Part shown: piece after piece, positions 43,500 to 55,078 of the stretch | Numbering within the stretch: the stretch's first letter is position 1 | How the letters are laid out: the number at the start of each line of letters is the position of its first letter | Assembly: GCA_944739405.2 (NCBI GenBank) | Contig: OX123205.2 | Location: forward strand, 33,996,475 to 34,060,474 | Source: Euclidia mi | Lineage: Eukaryota > Arthropoda > Insecta > Lepidoptera > Erebidae | Direction: 5' to 3' | Length of the DNA stretch: 64,000 nucleotides | Translations under genes and position numbers: made by a program | Notes under the pieces: model-generated | The model's input: the letters and a program-made list of their open reading frames with translations, nothing else | Database searches by the model: none | What the model was told of the DNA's origin: nothing

Positions 43500-43900
43500 C
43501 CACCCTCTCAGCCGGGCCGGGGGGGGCATGGCCCCGGGCGGCACATTTAAGGGGGCGGCAAAATCGCTGCGAAAAATGAACTAAAAAACAAACAAATTTT
43601 TAAAATACTTGGCGCGTGCACTGACACGATCCTAGAAGGACCGCGCGGCGGTGCGGGTGCAGTAGAACAACAATCGGCAACAAATCATCCTTATTGTCAT
43701 TACATGAAGACTTGCTTGTGTCCGTAGTCCGGGTTTATTAGTTCTTAAATAGGATGCAATATTCCGGTGATCTGCGAGCCTGTTATGAGTAATTAATTAA
43801 TCCATATATCAGGGCCGAGCCGCCCTTGTGTGTGATGTGTGCCGCCCTTATTGCCATGGCGCACATTGGCGCCTGGGCAATAGGGGCGCCGCCTGTCAGA
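43500..43900. repeat. GC-rich repeat pair around A+T-rich middle
   Basis: ccgggccggggggggcatgg near 43,513 and the rough inverse gccgccctt...cctgggcaataggggcgcc near 43,830-43,895 suggest a repeat with GC-rich ends. A third piece (cggccccgggcggcgaaaac) is at 47,017. Not identified. Confidence 0.35.
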
Positions 43901-44057
43901 TGAAATGCCAGCGTTAATTATTGAAATTATTTTTGATTTGCTTCAAAATACAACATAATCTTTATAGTTTAACAGGGAAGAAAACAGGTTCAGATCTCCT
44001 AAGACAATAGTCACACCAGCGGTTTAACTATACGATAATTGAACTTTGACTCCTTTA

Positions 44058-44264
44058 TCTTAATATATAAAATCCTTGCGTTACTGACTGACTGACAGAC
44101 ACGCTACAGCCGAAACTATTGGGCGCAGGAAGCTGAAATTTGGCATGTATATTACTTGAGGACCGTAGGGGTGCACTAAGAAGGGATTTCCCGAAATTCC
44201 CACGGGTTCTGGCAAAACGGGTAAATTAAAAAAAAATGCAGGCGTAGCTGCTGGCGTCCTCTAG
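44058..44264 (+). mobile_element. Complete short Helitron, 207 bp
   Basis: Begins TCTTAATATATAAAATCC after an A and ends gctggcgtcctCTAG before a T. The body includes ttgcgttactgactgactg, ggcgcaggaagctgaaattt and gggtgcac..agaaggga. This is the reference copy for the family in this window. Confidence 0.85.
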
Positions 44265-44594
44265 TTTATGATATTTGCGTTAAAATCAAAGCCGATTATT
44301 TCATATACTACAAACGTCTTCAGCTAATTTTTGGGCGCAACCCTGTGGGTCGAGACGCGAGATTTGTCCAGAAACTTACAGATTTCGCCAATCAACTCCT
44401 TATTTTTGCGAGAACAAGGAGTCGGTAAATGCCGTATACCGGTGACGGGCAGCAACATCATCGGTGCGAGAAGCTACGCCCTTCATAACGCACACGAATT
44501 GTTGCTTTTATCTCTGACTACGGACTGCTACGGTCTATCCCTCCAAAATTAATTATTGCCATAAAATAAGGCCTTCAGTTCGCGGCAGCTACGT

Positions 44595-45935
44595 TATTCC
44601 TGGCCAAGGATGCGGTGGCGGTAACGGCAATGCATGGGGTCTGTAACATCACCGGGCTACGACGAACGCAGTCTACGACTAAATGAACAGAAGCCTCGCC
44701 GAGCCCGAGGTAGAATTAAGTCTCATACTGGTGTTATCAGAAGACCGAGACAGGAGGAGAACATGGTAACTCTAGAGTCAGGTGACTTGTTCTACCTTCA
44801 GGAAGGCGACCTACACTCTTGAGTGGTGTCGGGTTCCTTGTCAGGAGGAAACTTGTCAACAACGTTGTGGAAGTCGGTATATAGTGTGTCGACCCAGGTA
44901 GCGTAACTACCACGTACCTAACTCAGCAATAGGCGTTGCCTAAAGGTGATACAGGTATATGCGCCGACCTCAACTTACCCTGACGAGATAGCTGAGGCCA
45001 TGTACTCGTACGAGTGCATTGCTAGGGCAATACGCAGTACGACCAAAGCTCAGTAAAATTTGTCATGAGGGATTAAATGCCAAAGTGGAAGAAGGACGCA
45101 GTGAAACGAAAATCGGAGCATACGGTATGGCGACATAAACTGGGATCCAACGAAAATAAATTCACAAGAATCGTTAGAGTCAAATGCTAGTTATTTTCCT
45201 TGAAACAGGCGCTCTTTTTAATCAAATTCTTTTTCAAGGAGAAGGCCTCACAGGCAGAGGACCGAAAACACATCTAGACATCTCGGTGATCAATAGGTTA
45301 AATATCGGATACGTTCACCAACAAGTTTGAGGTTCTCTAAATATCAAAATTATAACTGAAAGAGCCCAGTCAATGAAGTCTACACTGCAGTTTCAACTTG
45401 CACTGCAGAATCCTTTCAATCAGTTAGAAACCACCGACAGCATTAATAAGACGACAGACACAGTGGTCACGGAACTAGGAGATCAGTCACAAAATGTCCT
45501 CCCTCTTCAATAAAACAAGGAGCGTAAACTTTGGACTGATGAGGAAAGGACGCTAGTTGCCATCCCGTCAGCTGTCTTCGCCGGATGGGAGAGCCTTAAG
45601 CCAATAAACACGGAAGCTAATGCGACTTGACTTTCAACACTAACACCTGCACCATGGAGCCTAGGATCGAGGAAAACCAGGGATCTCAGTCTTCGCTTTG
45701 CGGTTGAGGCGGCCCGATCTAACGAAACTAAGAACTGCGGATGGCCGCAAACCTCAACTCAAAGTTCGAGATTATTGAGGAGTTTGAAAGTTTTTGTCCA
45801 CAATTGTATACATCGCGCGAAAACAGACCAATTGGGCCTAGTCCGTCCTCACGCACGACCACGGAGCCTCACTGATGCGCCACTACACCGAAGACATCCC
45901 GGATGTCGACCAGAGCGAGGCCAGGCGGGACCATA
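44595..45935 (+). pseudogene. RTE-type LINE endonuclease relic
   Basis: Across three frames, disrupted by stops and indels, the plus strand keeps landmarks of the RTE apurinic-type endonuclease in order: VTLESGDLFYLQEGD (about 44,768), KVIQVYAPTSTYPDE (about 44,945-44,990) with EAMYS, then VINRLN-like and GSDHR-like remnants near 45,290. The linker LQFQLALQNPFNQLETTDS (45,383-45,440) follows, and finally the pre-RT region with FESFCPQLYTSR and DIPDVD (45,785-45,912). RT itself is missing. The endonuclease would nick target DNA. Heavy decay indicates great age. I recognise the family from its sequence pattern; the exact subfamily is not assigned. Confidence 0.7.
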
Positions 45936-46122
45936 GGACTTAAAACATTCTAGGTCATTACGATAGTTTTTACATTTCCCTTTCAGGTATATTATTATGC
46001 CACGAACCGGTGTTTTGAGTAACCGATATTTCGGCACTGCTACAAGATGTTTACGGATGTAGGTACTCTACAAACTCTACAAAGGTACCTACATGGTATA
46101 TTATATCCCGTAGAAGAATGTA

Positions 46123-46389
46123 CGTGACTGCCTCTGTGGTCCAGTGGATAGCGTATGCGACTGCTGATCGGAGGTCCCAGGTTCGATTCCCGGGTCGGGC
46201 AAAAGTGTTACTGGGTTTTTCCGAATTCTCAGTTGCAGCCCGAAGTCTGGTGATGTGCCCGGTAACGGCAATAGGCTCACCCCCTATTACGTGGAACCTA
46301 AAAATTCATGGCGAAATGTGGGTGTAATATTTACACCTCTGCCTACCCCTTGTAATCTCACGCCTGTATCCCCGATACTATAAATAAAA
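46123..46389 (+). mobile_element. tRNA-derived SINE, family A, complete
   Basis: AGAAGAATGTA flanks it (46,112-46,122 and 46,390-46,400), an 11-bp target duplication. A box gtccagtggatagcgtatg, B box aggttcgattcccgg, body and ctcacgcctgtatcc tail are all present. An A-rich 3' end precedes the duplication. Confidence 0.85.
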
Positions 46390-46613
46390 AGAAGAATGTA
46401 AAAGTAACACAAAGCACTCGGTGATGATGGATCTATTTTTTTATTGATTAAAACCCACACAAATTTTATTTACGAAAATCCTACAAGCCGTCAAAACCTA
46501 GACTAAGCTATACATATATTGCAGTCGAGAAACGGCCGCGACCCTGCGCGACATATAAATACCGCTCAGAGCCGCCAGATTTCTTCCTTAAAAATATTAT
46601 ACCCAATGCTTTA

Positions 46614-46820
46614 TCTTAATATATAAAATCCTTGCGTTACTGACTGACTGACAGACACGCTACAGCTGAATCTATTGGGCGCAGGAAACTGAAATTTGGC
46701 ATGTATGTTCCTTGGCGATCGTAGGGGTGCACTAAGAAGGGGTTTCCCGAAATTCCCACAGGATCGGCCAAAACGGGTAAATTAAAAAAAAATGCAGGCG
46801 TAGCTCCTGGCGTCCTCTAG
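46614..46820 (+). mobile_element. Complete short Helitron, 207 bp
   Basis: Same ends and length as the copy at 44,058, again between A and T. Confidence 0.85.
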
Positions 46821-46892
46821 TAATATTATAATTGAGATGAATCAAGTGATCATTTGTTTAAATCCATCAAGCTGTTTGGGGTAAAGCCAAAC

Positions 46893-46938
46893 TAATGAAC
46901 ATACAAACATACCTGTAGGTATGTTTGTATGTTCATTA
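46893..46938. repeat. Perfect 22-bp-arm hairpin
   Basis: Arms 46,893-46,914 and 46,917-46,938 (taatgaacatacaaacatac + ct) are exact inverse complements with a two-base GT loop. Confidence 0.85.
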
Positions 46939-46974
46939 CTTTGCCCGAAAAACGTTACACTTCTGGCAGATGTA

Positions 46975-47055
46975 GTGGGGTACCTAAAAGAAGAGGGGGC
47001 GCCAAATTTCCGATCGGCCCCGGGCGGCGAAAACCCACGCTACGCCACTGCTCAG
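46975..47055 (+). repeat. GC-rich repeat fragment
   Basis: gtacctaaaagaagaggggg, cggccccgggcggcgaaaac and ccacgctacgccactgctc: a fragment of a common repeat also touching 43,513. The 72-codon frame through it is not a gene. Confidence 0.4.
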
Positions 47056-47975
47056 GGGGAAATTTCCAAAATAAATGTCTTTGTGCTCCCTAAAGTCAGT
47101 TGCGTATCCAATAAACAAAGTATGAAGTTAATCCCTTGAAGGCATAAAAGGTTCTATGCAAATTATGACTCCCTTTTTATCCACTTAGGGTATGATTTTC
47201 CTAAAAGACTTTCTTAGTTGTTCATTAACTTCATTTGAGGAACCAATAAACAAAGTTTGAAGATAATCCATTAAATGAATTAAAAGTGTAATTCAAACTA
47301 TGAAAACCTGTTAAACCCGCAAAAGGGAAGTATTTCCAAAAATCCTCTCTTAGTGCGCCCCTACACACCTCTAGGAACATACCTGCCAAATTTAACATAC
47401 TTGCCCTCAGTAGTTTCGTCTGTAGCGTGCCTGTCAGTCAGTCAGTAATGCGAGGATTTTATACACACAGACGGATTGAAGTGTTTCTTTGAAAAATAAA
47501 ATGCTTTACACAAACTCTGACTCCCTTATCTACCTTTGGAAATTCCTCCCCTACGAAAGAGAAAGAATTTCCAAAATAAATGTCTTTGTGTTCGCTGACG
47601 TCATTTGCGGGTCCAATAAACAAAGTATGAAGTTAATACCTTGAAGGCGTAAAAAGGTTTCATACAAATTTTGACTCCGTTCTTAAGCCACTTAGGGTAA
47701 ACATTTCCAAAAAGACTTTCTTAGTGTTTACTAACGTCATTTGAGGAACCAATTACCAAGTTTGAAGTTAATCCATTGAGTGAATTAAAAGTTTCATACT
47801 AATTCTGACAACCAGTTTAACCCCTTTAGGGGAGGAAATACAAAAAATCCTCTCTTAGTGCGCCCCTACTCACCTCAAGGAACATACATGCTAAATTTCA
47901 CCTACTTGCGCTCAGTTGTTTCGGATGTAGCGTGTCTTTCAGTCAGTCAGTACCGCAAGGATTTTATATACAGAA
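47056..47975 (-). mobile_element. Helitron-family array with ~505-bp tandem units
   Basis: Two units starting near 47,061 and 47,566 share aatttccaaaataaatgtc, aataaacaaagtatgaagtt, catttgaggaaccaat and then the short-Helitron body in reverse (cagtcagtcagta..gcgagg/gcaagg). Within each unit a further block of roughly 140 bp is repeated. Confidence 0.65.
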
Positions 47976-48051
47976 AAAATATACAAATAAATAAAGGTTG
48001 TATTTAACTGTTAGTCAAAAATACTAATTTTCCACCAAAAATACTTATTGC

Positions 48052-48130
48052 ACCACTAAGCTAAGTTGACGGAGCCCGCAGGGCTCCTAATTTTGGGAGC
48101 AGGGTCACAAGAGAACCTAACATAACCTAT
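48052..48130 (+). repeat. Interspersed repeat, inverted partner at 52,365
   Basis: aagctaagttgacggagccc ... ctcctaattttgggagcag ... gagaacctaacataacct is found inverted at 52,365-52,447 with moderate divergence. Confidence 0.55.
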
Positions 48131-48344
48131 TAAGTTTTCTGAGTGGATAAGTTTCCCGAGCGGACGAAACTTTTCATATCAAATGATATTTTGTAAAATG
48201 ATCATCATATTTGGTGTACAAAAAGTATTTTAGTGTGCAAGTCAGTATTTTAGTGAAATAATAAAGTTTTTTTGCGTAACTCACTTTAGTGTGTTACATA
48301 ACATTTTTGATACGCTGTTAAAAATATCCCAATAAATAATATTT

Positions 48345-48562
48345 GACTGCCTCTGTGGTCCAGTGGATAGCGTATGCGTCTGCTAAACGGGAGGTCTCAG
48401 TTTCGATTCCCGGGTCAGGCAAAAGTGGTACTGAGTTTTTTCGAATTCTCAGTAGCGGCACGGAGTCTGCCAATCTGCCCGGTAACGGCAATAGGCTCGC
48501 CCCCTGTTACGTGGGACCTAATATGCAACATGGCGAAACGTGGGTGTAATATTACACTTCTA
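48345..48562 (+). mobile_element. tRNA-derived SINE, family A
   Basis: Head, body and the start of the 3' block ('aatattacacttct') are present; the ccccttcggggat tail is lost where an inverted partial SINE begins 40 bases later. Confidence 0.8.
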
Positions 48563-48599
48563 TTATATGTTAAGAAATATTTTATATTTTTATTTATAG

Positions 48600-48705
48600 T
48601 CTCACGCCTGTATCCCCGAAGGGGTAGGCAGAGGTGTAACATTACACCCACATTTCGCCATGAATTTTTAGGTCCCACGTAATAGGGGGCGAGCCTATTT
48701 TATTA
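48600..48705 (-). mobile_element. Family A SINE 3' half, inverted
   Basis: ctcacgcctgtatccccgaa ... gtcccacgtaatagggggcg is the family A 3' half on the minus strand. It forms a close inverted repeat with 48,465-48,560. Confidence 0.8.
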
Positions 48706-49564
48706 TTACATTAATATTAAAAATATAGTATAGGTTGTAGGTAAGACTACTCATACAATATATAGCTGTGTGCGAATAGTAACACTAGTCGAAGCCAAGA
48801 ATGCGAAAAGCAATAGAAGGAATCACAATACGAAACATGTGTCTGTAAACAAACAATTTAAATACACAACAAGAGCAAAGAGAAACTAGTGTTTTATAAA
48901 ATGCCACAAACAGACGGCTAATACCTACTACGAATGTCGCTACTGCTGAAATTCTGATGCCTTAGCGAATTGTTTTATGGCCAGACATCCAGACAGTCTT
49001 TGTTTACTAACGCAAAAATGTTTCAGTCACTACTGAAAGCTTTGTTTTCTGAAGCAAAATAGTTTGACTTAATTCCTTTGAGAAGCTCGGTGGGTAATGT
49101 AATTGAATGCAACTGTTACTCGTATTTTGGAATTTTCTGTGACAACAGTCTGAAATATTGTTGATATAAAATTAAGAATACGTTCTTTTGCTCATTTTAT
49201 AGCCAAATAGGTACTGTATGGTAGTACGGTACGGTACTTATTTCAATTACAAATTGTGCTATCGATATTTTCACACTTTTCATGTGAGTTTCGCCATTTA
49301 CGTATCAAATTATATCACCAATCTCCTTTTAGATTTAGTTTATTCTTAACCTTGCTACACAAATCAAAACACATACGCACATGAGCACAATAATCTTTTA
49401 AGTGAAAGTCCTGTCGGAGTCACTAATAAGGATAATATGGTGTATACATCGAGTCTGTCGAGACGAGACTGCTCTTCAATAACAGATCCGAGACGATTTA
49501 ACGATGCTGCACCAATGCAGTCAGTAGTAGACAGACAGTAGTTAATACCTACGTGTGGGCTTGT
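48706..49564. other. No gene seen
   Basis: A+T-rich; nothing recognised. Confidence 0.35.
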
Positions 49565-49799
49565 AGGTATAAACTACTGTCTGTCATGGTAGTATTGCTA
49601 ACGTAGTTCCCGTGACCCCGCCATTCAATGGGATCGGATAGAGGAACACCATGGTGGTTTCGTGGGTAGTCCCGGTGCTTCTCGTCGGGGAGTCCCACAC
49701 ACTCCCTAGGCTGAGCCCCTTTACTCCTAAGCCCAGCCTTTAAAGCCGTAAATAGCTTGGTTTCAATGATGCGTCCAAAAAAAAAGGTATAAACTACTG
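49565..49799 (+). mobile_element. Short poly-A retroelement with 15-bp target duplication
   Basis: AGGTATAAACTACTG occurs at 49,565-49,579 and 49,785-49,799. Between them are about 205 bases ending in a run of A. The body has gggagtcccacacactccc and gagcccctttactcc, in the style of R1-clade LINE 3' UTRs (from memory). Hence a heavily 5'-truncated LINE or a SINE derived from one. Confidence 0.7.
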
Positions 49800-51123
49800 C
49801 AGCGTTCTTATGTATGAAGTATTTGAGGCGAGAACGTCTTGAACTCTTTTCATCAGGTATGTCAGAAGACGGAAGCATAAGCAAACGTGAAACACAGTAG
49901 AGGTTTAGCCAATAGAAGTCCGGCACACCCCTTTGCCGATCCCCACGCAGAGGAAAACCAAGAGGATCACTTTAAAAAAAGGTATTTCAAAATACTCAGA
50001 AGCCTTCTATAGTTATGACACTATTCGTTATGTAATAGGAAGCAAACGAGTAGACGGTTCACCACACCAGAGGAGTTAGAAGTGCATTTCCGGCCTTTAA
50101 AAAGGAGTACGCTATTTTCTTCTAAGTTTAGCGTAGTTGGTATGGATGAGAGATAAGAACTAGAATAGAAAACAAAATGCGGGTTACAAATGGCTTCAAT
50201 AAAATGCAATAAAATAAAATGGTCATAATTAAAGTATAAACGTGAACTGCCTCTACACCACCACAGGCTAAGCGGCGAATGCAATGAGATTTATGATCTT
50301 TACTCCAAGCATAATAGGTATATTTTCATTAAACCCGGCAAATAAAGCAACTGCACGAAGATTTGGCTGCGATGAAATGTTTAAATTCGATGACACTACT
50401 TTGCTGATAAAACTTTTAGTTGAACACATTCTTCTATCAAAACACCAACTTATCTACGTCATATGTACTTATTTATAAAACATCCTCATCATAAACATGA
50501 TGTCAAAGATTACTTTGGAAAACATCCTCGAGCCACAGTTTCCGTGAACTTGACTGTTGAATTTATCTTCTTGTTAGTAATAACAAACATCAATATTACG
50601 TCTTGTTTTTTTTTATTGTTATTTTATTTGGTAACGACGTTTCCTAGCTGACATTTCTATTGTTTTAGGACATGTACAGTAGTTTATTTCGGTCTTTGAT
50701 TTGTACTTTCTGACTTCATTGAGAACTAGAATTGAATACTAAGTTTATTTACTTATTTTAGTTTATCTAAATTTTGTCTGCGACTTTGTTCGTGTAGATT
50801 TGATAGATAGTGAGGTAATTCGTTACTGTAGGTAAGTACACCATATTATGTGCAAGCTAAGACAAAGATGACCTAGACAAATAGATAAACAAATGTATAA
50901 TGGGTTGCATTATTGTTACAACCAATTTCTTCCAGGTAGCTTTTGGATGGGCAGGACTACAGTCAAGTTTTAAGCAGACGTGATGAATGACAGCTCTTGT
51001 ATAACCATTTTATTAGACCATCGATGAGCTATAAGGCCCTGGTGCAATGTTGTGCTAGGAATACCGTGTGGGAATGATGTCAATCGCCGGAGCATTAATT
51101 TGATATTTCGATCTTTTCATCTT
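49800..51123. other. No gene seen; family X fragment at 50,035-50,110
   Basis: aggaagcaaacgagtagacgg ... aggagttagaagtgcatttc is a decayed piece of the repeat at 1,838/6,505. The remaining small open frames have no domains. Confidence 0.4.
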
Positions 51124-51344
51124 TCTTAATATATAAAAACCTTGCGTTACTAACTGACTGACAGACTCGCTACAGCCGAAACTATTGGGCGCAGGAAGCT
51201 GAAATTTGGCATGTATGTTCCTTGGGGACCGTACACTAGTACACTAGGGTGCACTAAGAAGGGATTTCCCGAAATTCCCACGGGATCGCCCAAAACGGAT
51301 AAATTAAAAAAAAAATGCCGGCGTAGCTGCTGGCGTCCTCTAGT
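51124..51344 (+). mobile_element. Complete short Helitron, 221 bp
   Basis: TC start and gcgtcctCTAG|T end as in the 207-bp copies, but the 5' neighbour is T rather than A. The extra length comes mainly from a short tandem gtacacta duplication near 51,230-51,248. Confidence 0.8.
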
Positions 51345-51482
51345 ATTGTATAAATCACAAATAATGTTTTTGTGAAAAGAAGGTAAATTCGTCATCAAAC
51401 CTAATAGGTACCAACCCAATAGGTCTAACCAGGTTGGTATGGTAAACGTAAATCTTCCTTTTTACTCACAATGACTGCACGT

Positions 51483-51690
51483 TCGGCGTAGTAGCTTAAG
51501 CGGCCGCCTCACAACTTGACACTGCATTCAGTGTTGTGGGTTCGATTCCCACACGAGAAAACACTTTGTGTGATGCATAAATTGTTATTTCGAGTCAGGG
51601 TGTGCATTGTGTCCGTTAGTTGTATATTTGTAAAATCCCCCGCGATACAGGATACATTCCTAGTTGCGTCGTCTTTTAAAAATGATAAAG
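51483..51690 (+). mobile_element. tRNA-like SINE, family C
   Basis: ggcgtagtagcttaagcggc (A box region), ttgtgggttcgattcccac (B box), then ttgtgtgatgcataaattgtt, gtgtgcattgtgtccgttag and tttgtaaaatcccccgcgat. A truncated relative is at 20,781. Confidence 0.6.
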
Positions 51691-51903
51691 TATAATGTAA
51701 AAGTAACGCAACTTATGTCCAGCAGACGACCCCAAACCGCTTTATGATAAGGATACATAATCATTTAAACATTAATCAAAATTTAAAACAATAAACAAAC
51801 CATCCTTATGGATGGTGACCGAGCCAATTCAGTTCGGCGTCGTCGGTCGCGTGGCCATACTTTTTATTTGTTAAAATACCTACTGTGATTGAACGTACCA
51901 GTG

Positions 51904-51968
51904 CGGGACCCATTCACTCAGTCATTCAGTTCACTGAGTGAACTGAATGACTGAGTGAATGGGTCCCG
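51904..51968. repeat. Near-perfect 65-bp palindrome
   Basis: Arms of 32 bases (51,904-51,935 and 51,937-51,968) are exact inverse complements around a single G. The left arm begins cgggacccattcactcagtc. No transposon ends were seen around it. Confidence 0.9.
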
Positions 51969-52364
51969 GCGGGATATCGACGCAATTGGACGCAATTATC
52001 TTATTACTTGAAACGCTTTGTGCGGAAGCGAAACAGCTTAATAATTTGAACGGGACGACCGCTTGATTAGCGACGCGGCGTATTTACTGACTATACAAGG
52101 CCAAAACGCAGCCATAGGGACCTGGTCGCGTACATATTGTAATGCTATATTTAAATCTGTGATTACAATATATACACGAATTTTGCGTACTGCTCGTGTA
52201 TAGTTCGTAACGTGAATACATGCGTCCTAATCCCGGACTATACTACATTAGTTACACCTGCCTGACAAGACAAGAGATATAGTTTAGTGAAATAATGGGT
52301 GCATATATGAAATAATATTTGAGCTTTATTAGTGGAGGATTAAATTGTATGTAATTCAAGTAAC

Positions 52365-52447
52365 TAAATAGGTTATGTTAGGTTCTCTTTTGACCCTTAA
52401 CCCAAACATAGGAGCCCTGCGAAGCACGGCTCCGTCAACTTAGTTTA
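52365..52447 (-). repeat. Interspersed repeat, inverted partner of 48,052
   Basis: ataggttatgttaggttctc ... ggagccctgcgaagcacggc ... ctccgtcaacttagtt, the inverse of 48,052-48,130. Confidence 0.55.
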
Positions 52448-54284
52448 TTAAAAACTAGAATTGATTGAGTTCGAATCTTCGGAAAAGTTTAAAGTGATCA
52501 TCAAGTGTAAGCCGGGGGATCATAATGAAGATTATTCTTGTTTTTGTAAGGCATTCATTATATTATATTATATCACAAATATAATATGTAGTTAAGTAGA
52601 CATTATGTCCAATTAAATAGTTTTTTTCGATTAGTCCGTATGCACTGTATATTATGGTATAAGCAAGTCAGTTAGATCACTACGAAGTATACTCGAGTAT
52701 TTGCGAACTAATCGTGTATAGATTGGAAGAACTCAGCAAAAAAGTTATTTCCAATCTATACGCTATTAGTTTCACACCCCTGCGTTCTGGTCTTGTATAT
52801 AATGTAAATACGCAGCGACGCGATATAATTTCACGTTTTGTATTTATTTTGTTTTGTGTATTTTTTTGCATTGTATCCCGATTTTTTGTAGGATTTCGAT
52901 TGCTTTGTTCTGTGTTTCTAATTTTAACTGATGCAATGGACCGAGTAGAACCCCGGCCTTGAGTTCTATTATAGACATATTGTTATATAAAAATTATGGT
53001 CTGAAACAGAGTAAATATTCTCGTTGGTGCGTGTGATAAACCTGAGTGCGATTTGCAGTCAAGGATCATGGTTTGGTTCCTGGATGAAGACGTTTTGATT
53101 TATGAAGGGCTCAAACATTGGACGAAACGACCGGTAGCTGTATTTTATACTATTGACTTGACTTCGCCCGCGGCTACACCTGGCTGTCGATTATTGCTAC
53201 AAAAGGGGACATATTACTCTGGGATAAAGGCTAAATTACTGAAAAGCTTATAAAAAACCGACCAGTAGTTTTAACGTGAAAGAAGAACAAACACACTTTA
53301 GTATCCGACTGTTCATTAATAAGAGAAAAGGCAGAAAACAAGAGCAATACTCCACAATGAGATAATTTATTAACCAGCCTAATATTCCTATTGGCTGACC
53401 CACAAAAACCAGTAAGTAACATAAAAACCTTAAAATTCCTGCTAGTACTTTATTGCAGTAATCGAAAATGCTCTGTAATCAATCCATCGCGTCTCTTCAT
53501 ATAAATTGAGGCTATCTGTTCCCGAGTCTCTATAGAACTAGACGTTTCAGTGCTATCATTTATTTGAGGCATTTCAATGGCTGTGCCCGATTCAGTGCTC
53601 CGAGTGAGTTGAATGTGGACTCTATAAGATATGTCATGGACGTGTGTGGTTCTTCATATCAAGTATTATGGGATGAAGTCTGTTCGTGGAGTAGGTCTGT
53701 AGGGAGTAGTTGTATGTACTTACTAATATTTTTGTAAGGTTTATTCACGTTGTTATTTGATTAAGCTACGACTAGCAATCTATCTCGGCTTATCAAATCG
53801 TACACTTAATAGGTATATGATTTAAGTACCCAAATTAAGCCTATACGTAAGAACGTGAAAAATAAAAGCAAAAGAAAAACAGCATCCAATCACGCGGACA
53901 TTTTAAAAACATTTCGAGTTTTTAGACTTTATTTGCCAAGTAACAAAACGCAGTAAGAACAAAAAATAAAAGTGCTTACTTCAAACGAAACGTTTTCGCA
54001 GTACTGTTTGCAAGGAGGTGGTTCTGGTAACGATTAGTGAATAACAAACTGCTGTAGCGCTGGCAATGAGACTAAAGAAAGAATTTTGAACGAAACTTAT
54101 ACGACGATTGGGTTCGGGAGGAATACTAGTAAAAGTAATAGTTTTTGGCGTGATCGTGCCTGTTTATCTAGTAGTTAGTAACCCGCTAAGTCAAACTTCG
54201 TTAGTTAAATTCCCACAAACGAAAAAGCTTTATGTGATTAGCACGATTTTTATTGTCTGAGTACGATAAAATGTACATCCACAT
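52448..54284. other. No gene seen
   Basis: Open frames at 52,714-52,962 and 53,053-53,253 show no recognisable domain. No repeats were identified. Confidence 0.35.
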
Positions 54285-54445
54285 CTAGAATTTTACCGGC
54301 TCTGCCCGCGTGAATTATATTACATACTTAAACCTTCCTCAGAAATCATACTATCTACCTATTGGTGAAATCCGCCCAAAAATATGTTCGATAGTTTTTG
54401 AGTTAATACATACAGAGAGGATGAAAAGGGGACTTTATTATATTA
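54285..54445 (+). mobile_element. Helitron-related fragment
   Basis: ccggctctgcccgcgtgaat, aaaccttcctcagaaatcat, tggtgaaatccgcccaaaa and acatacagagaggatg are blocks of a common Lep1-like repeat, from memory. Ends unclear. Confidence 0.45.
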
Positions 54446-54594
54446 TAAGTCTAGATAGATATATTTACGAATTGCCTAGTTGCTCCAGTTACTGCTTACT
54501 AAACTTAGAATTTGCTTGAAATCTATTTCAGGAAATGTACAGAACGGCCAGACTGTGGCAAAAAAGGCGCGACTGGCGGTTCATAATGGAGTGC

Positions 54595-55078
54595 TGGCAC
54601 CCTGATGTATGGAAGTGAGTGTTGGGTATGGCAGAAAAAGCACGAAAGCAGAATTAACGCACTTAAGATGCGATCAATGCGTAGTATGTGTGAGGTGAGA
54701 CTGATTGATAGAATTCCGAACGCAGTAATACAAGAGCGATGTGGTCTAAAAGAAGATGTCATGACACGGATTGAGAAAGGAATGCTGAAATGGTTTGGAC
54801 ACGTAGAGCGAATGAGTGAAGAAAGACGGACGAATCAAATATGCAGATGTGTGTGGGCAAGTCGGTTGCAGCAGAACTCGTAAGACGTTCGTCGACCAAA
54901 TAGGGGACGTCTTGAAAAACGGAAAAGTCCGAAGCCCTCTAACCAGCGAGCATGTATGAAAAGGGCAGGTAATGAATGTAGAGGAAGCGCGTGAGGTTTG
55001 TAAGGATAGAAGCATGTGGCGTTCTGTTGTCTCTGCCTACCCCGACGGGAAATAGGCGTGAGCATATGTATGTATGTT
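54595..55078 (+). pseudogene. RTE-type LINE C-terminal relic
   Basis: The plus strand begins inside the post-RT domain with LMYGSECWVWQKKHESRINA and RSMRSMCEVRLIDRIPNAVI, then GLKEDVMTRIEKGMLKWFGH. After a frame change near 54,870 come KTFVDQIGDVLKNGKVRSP and EEAREVCKDRSMWRSVVSAY, and it ends PDGK with a stop. The tail is a short (ATGT)n repeat near 55,065-55,078, as in RTE elements. It is 5'-truncated, frameshifted and inactive. It is not obviously the same copy as 44,595, from which it is separated by 9 kb of other elements. Confidence 0.8.
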
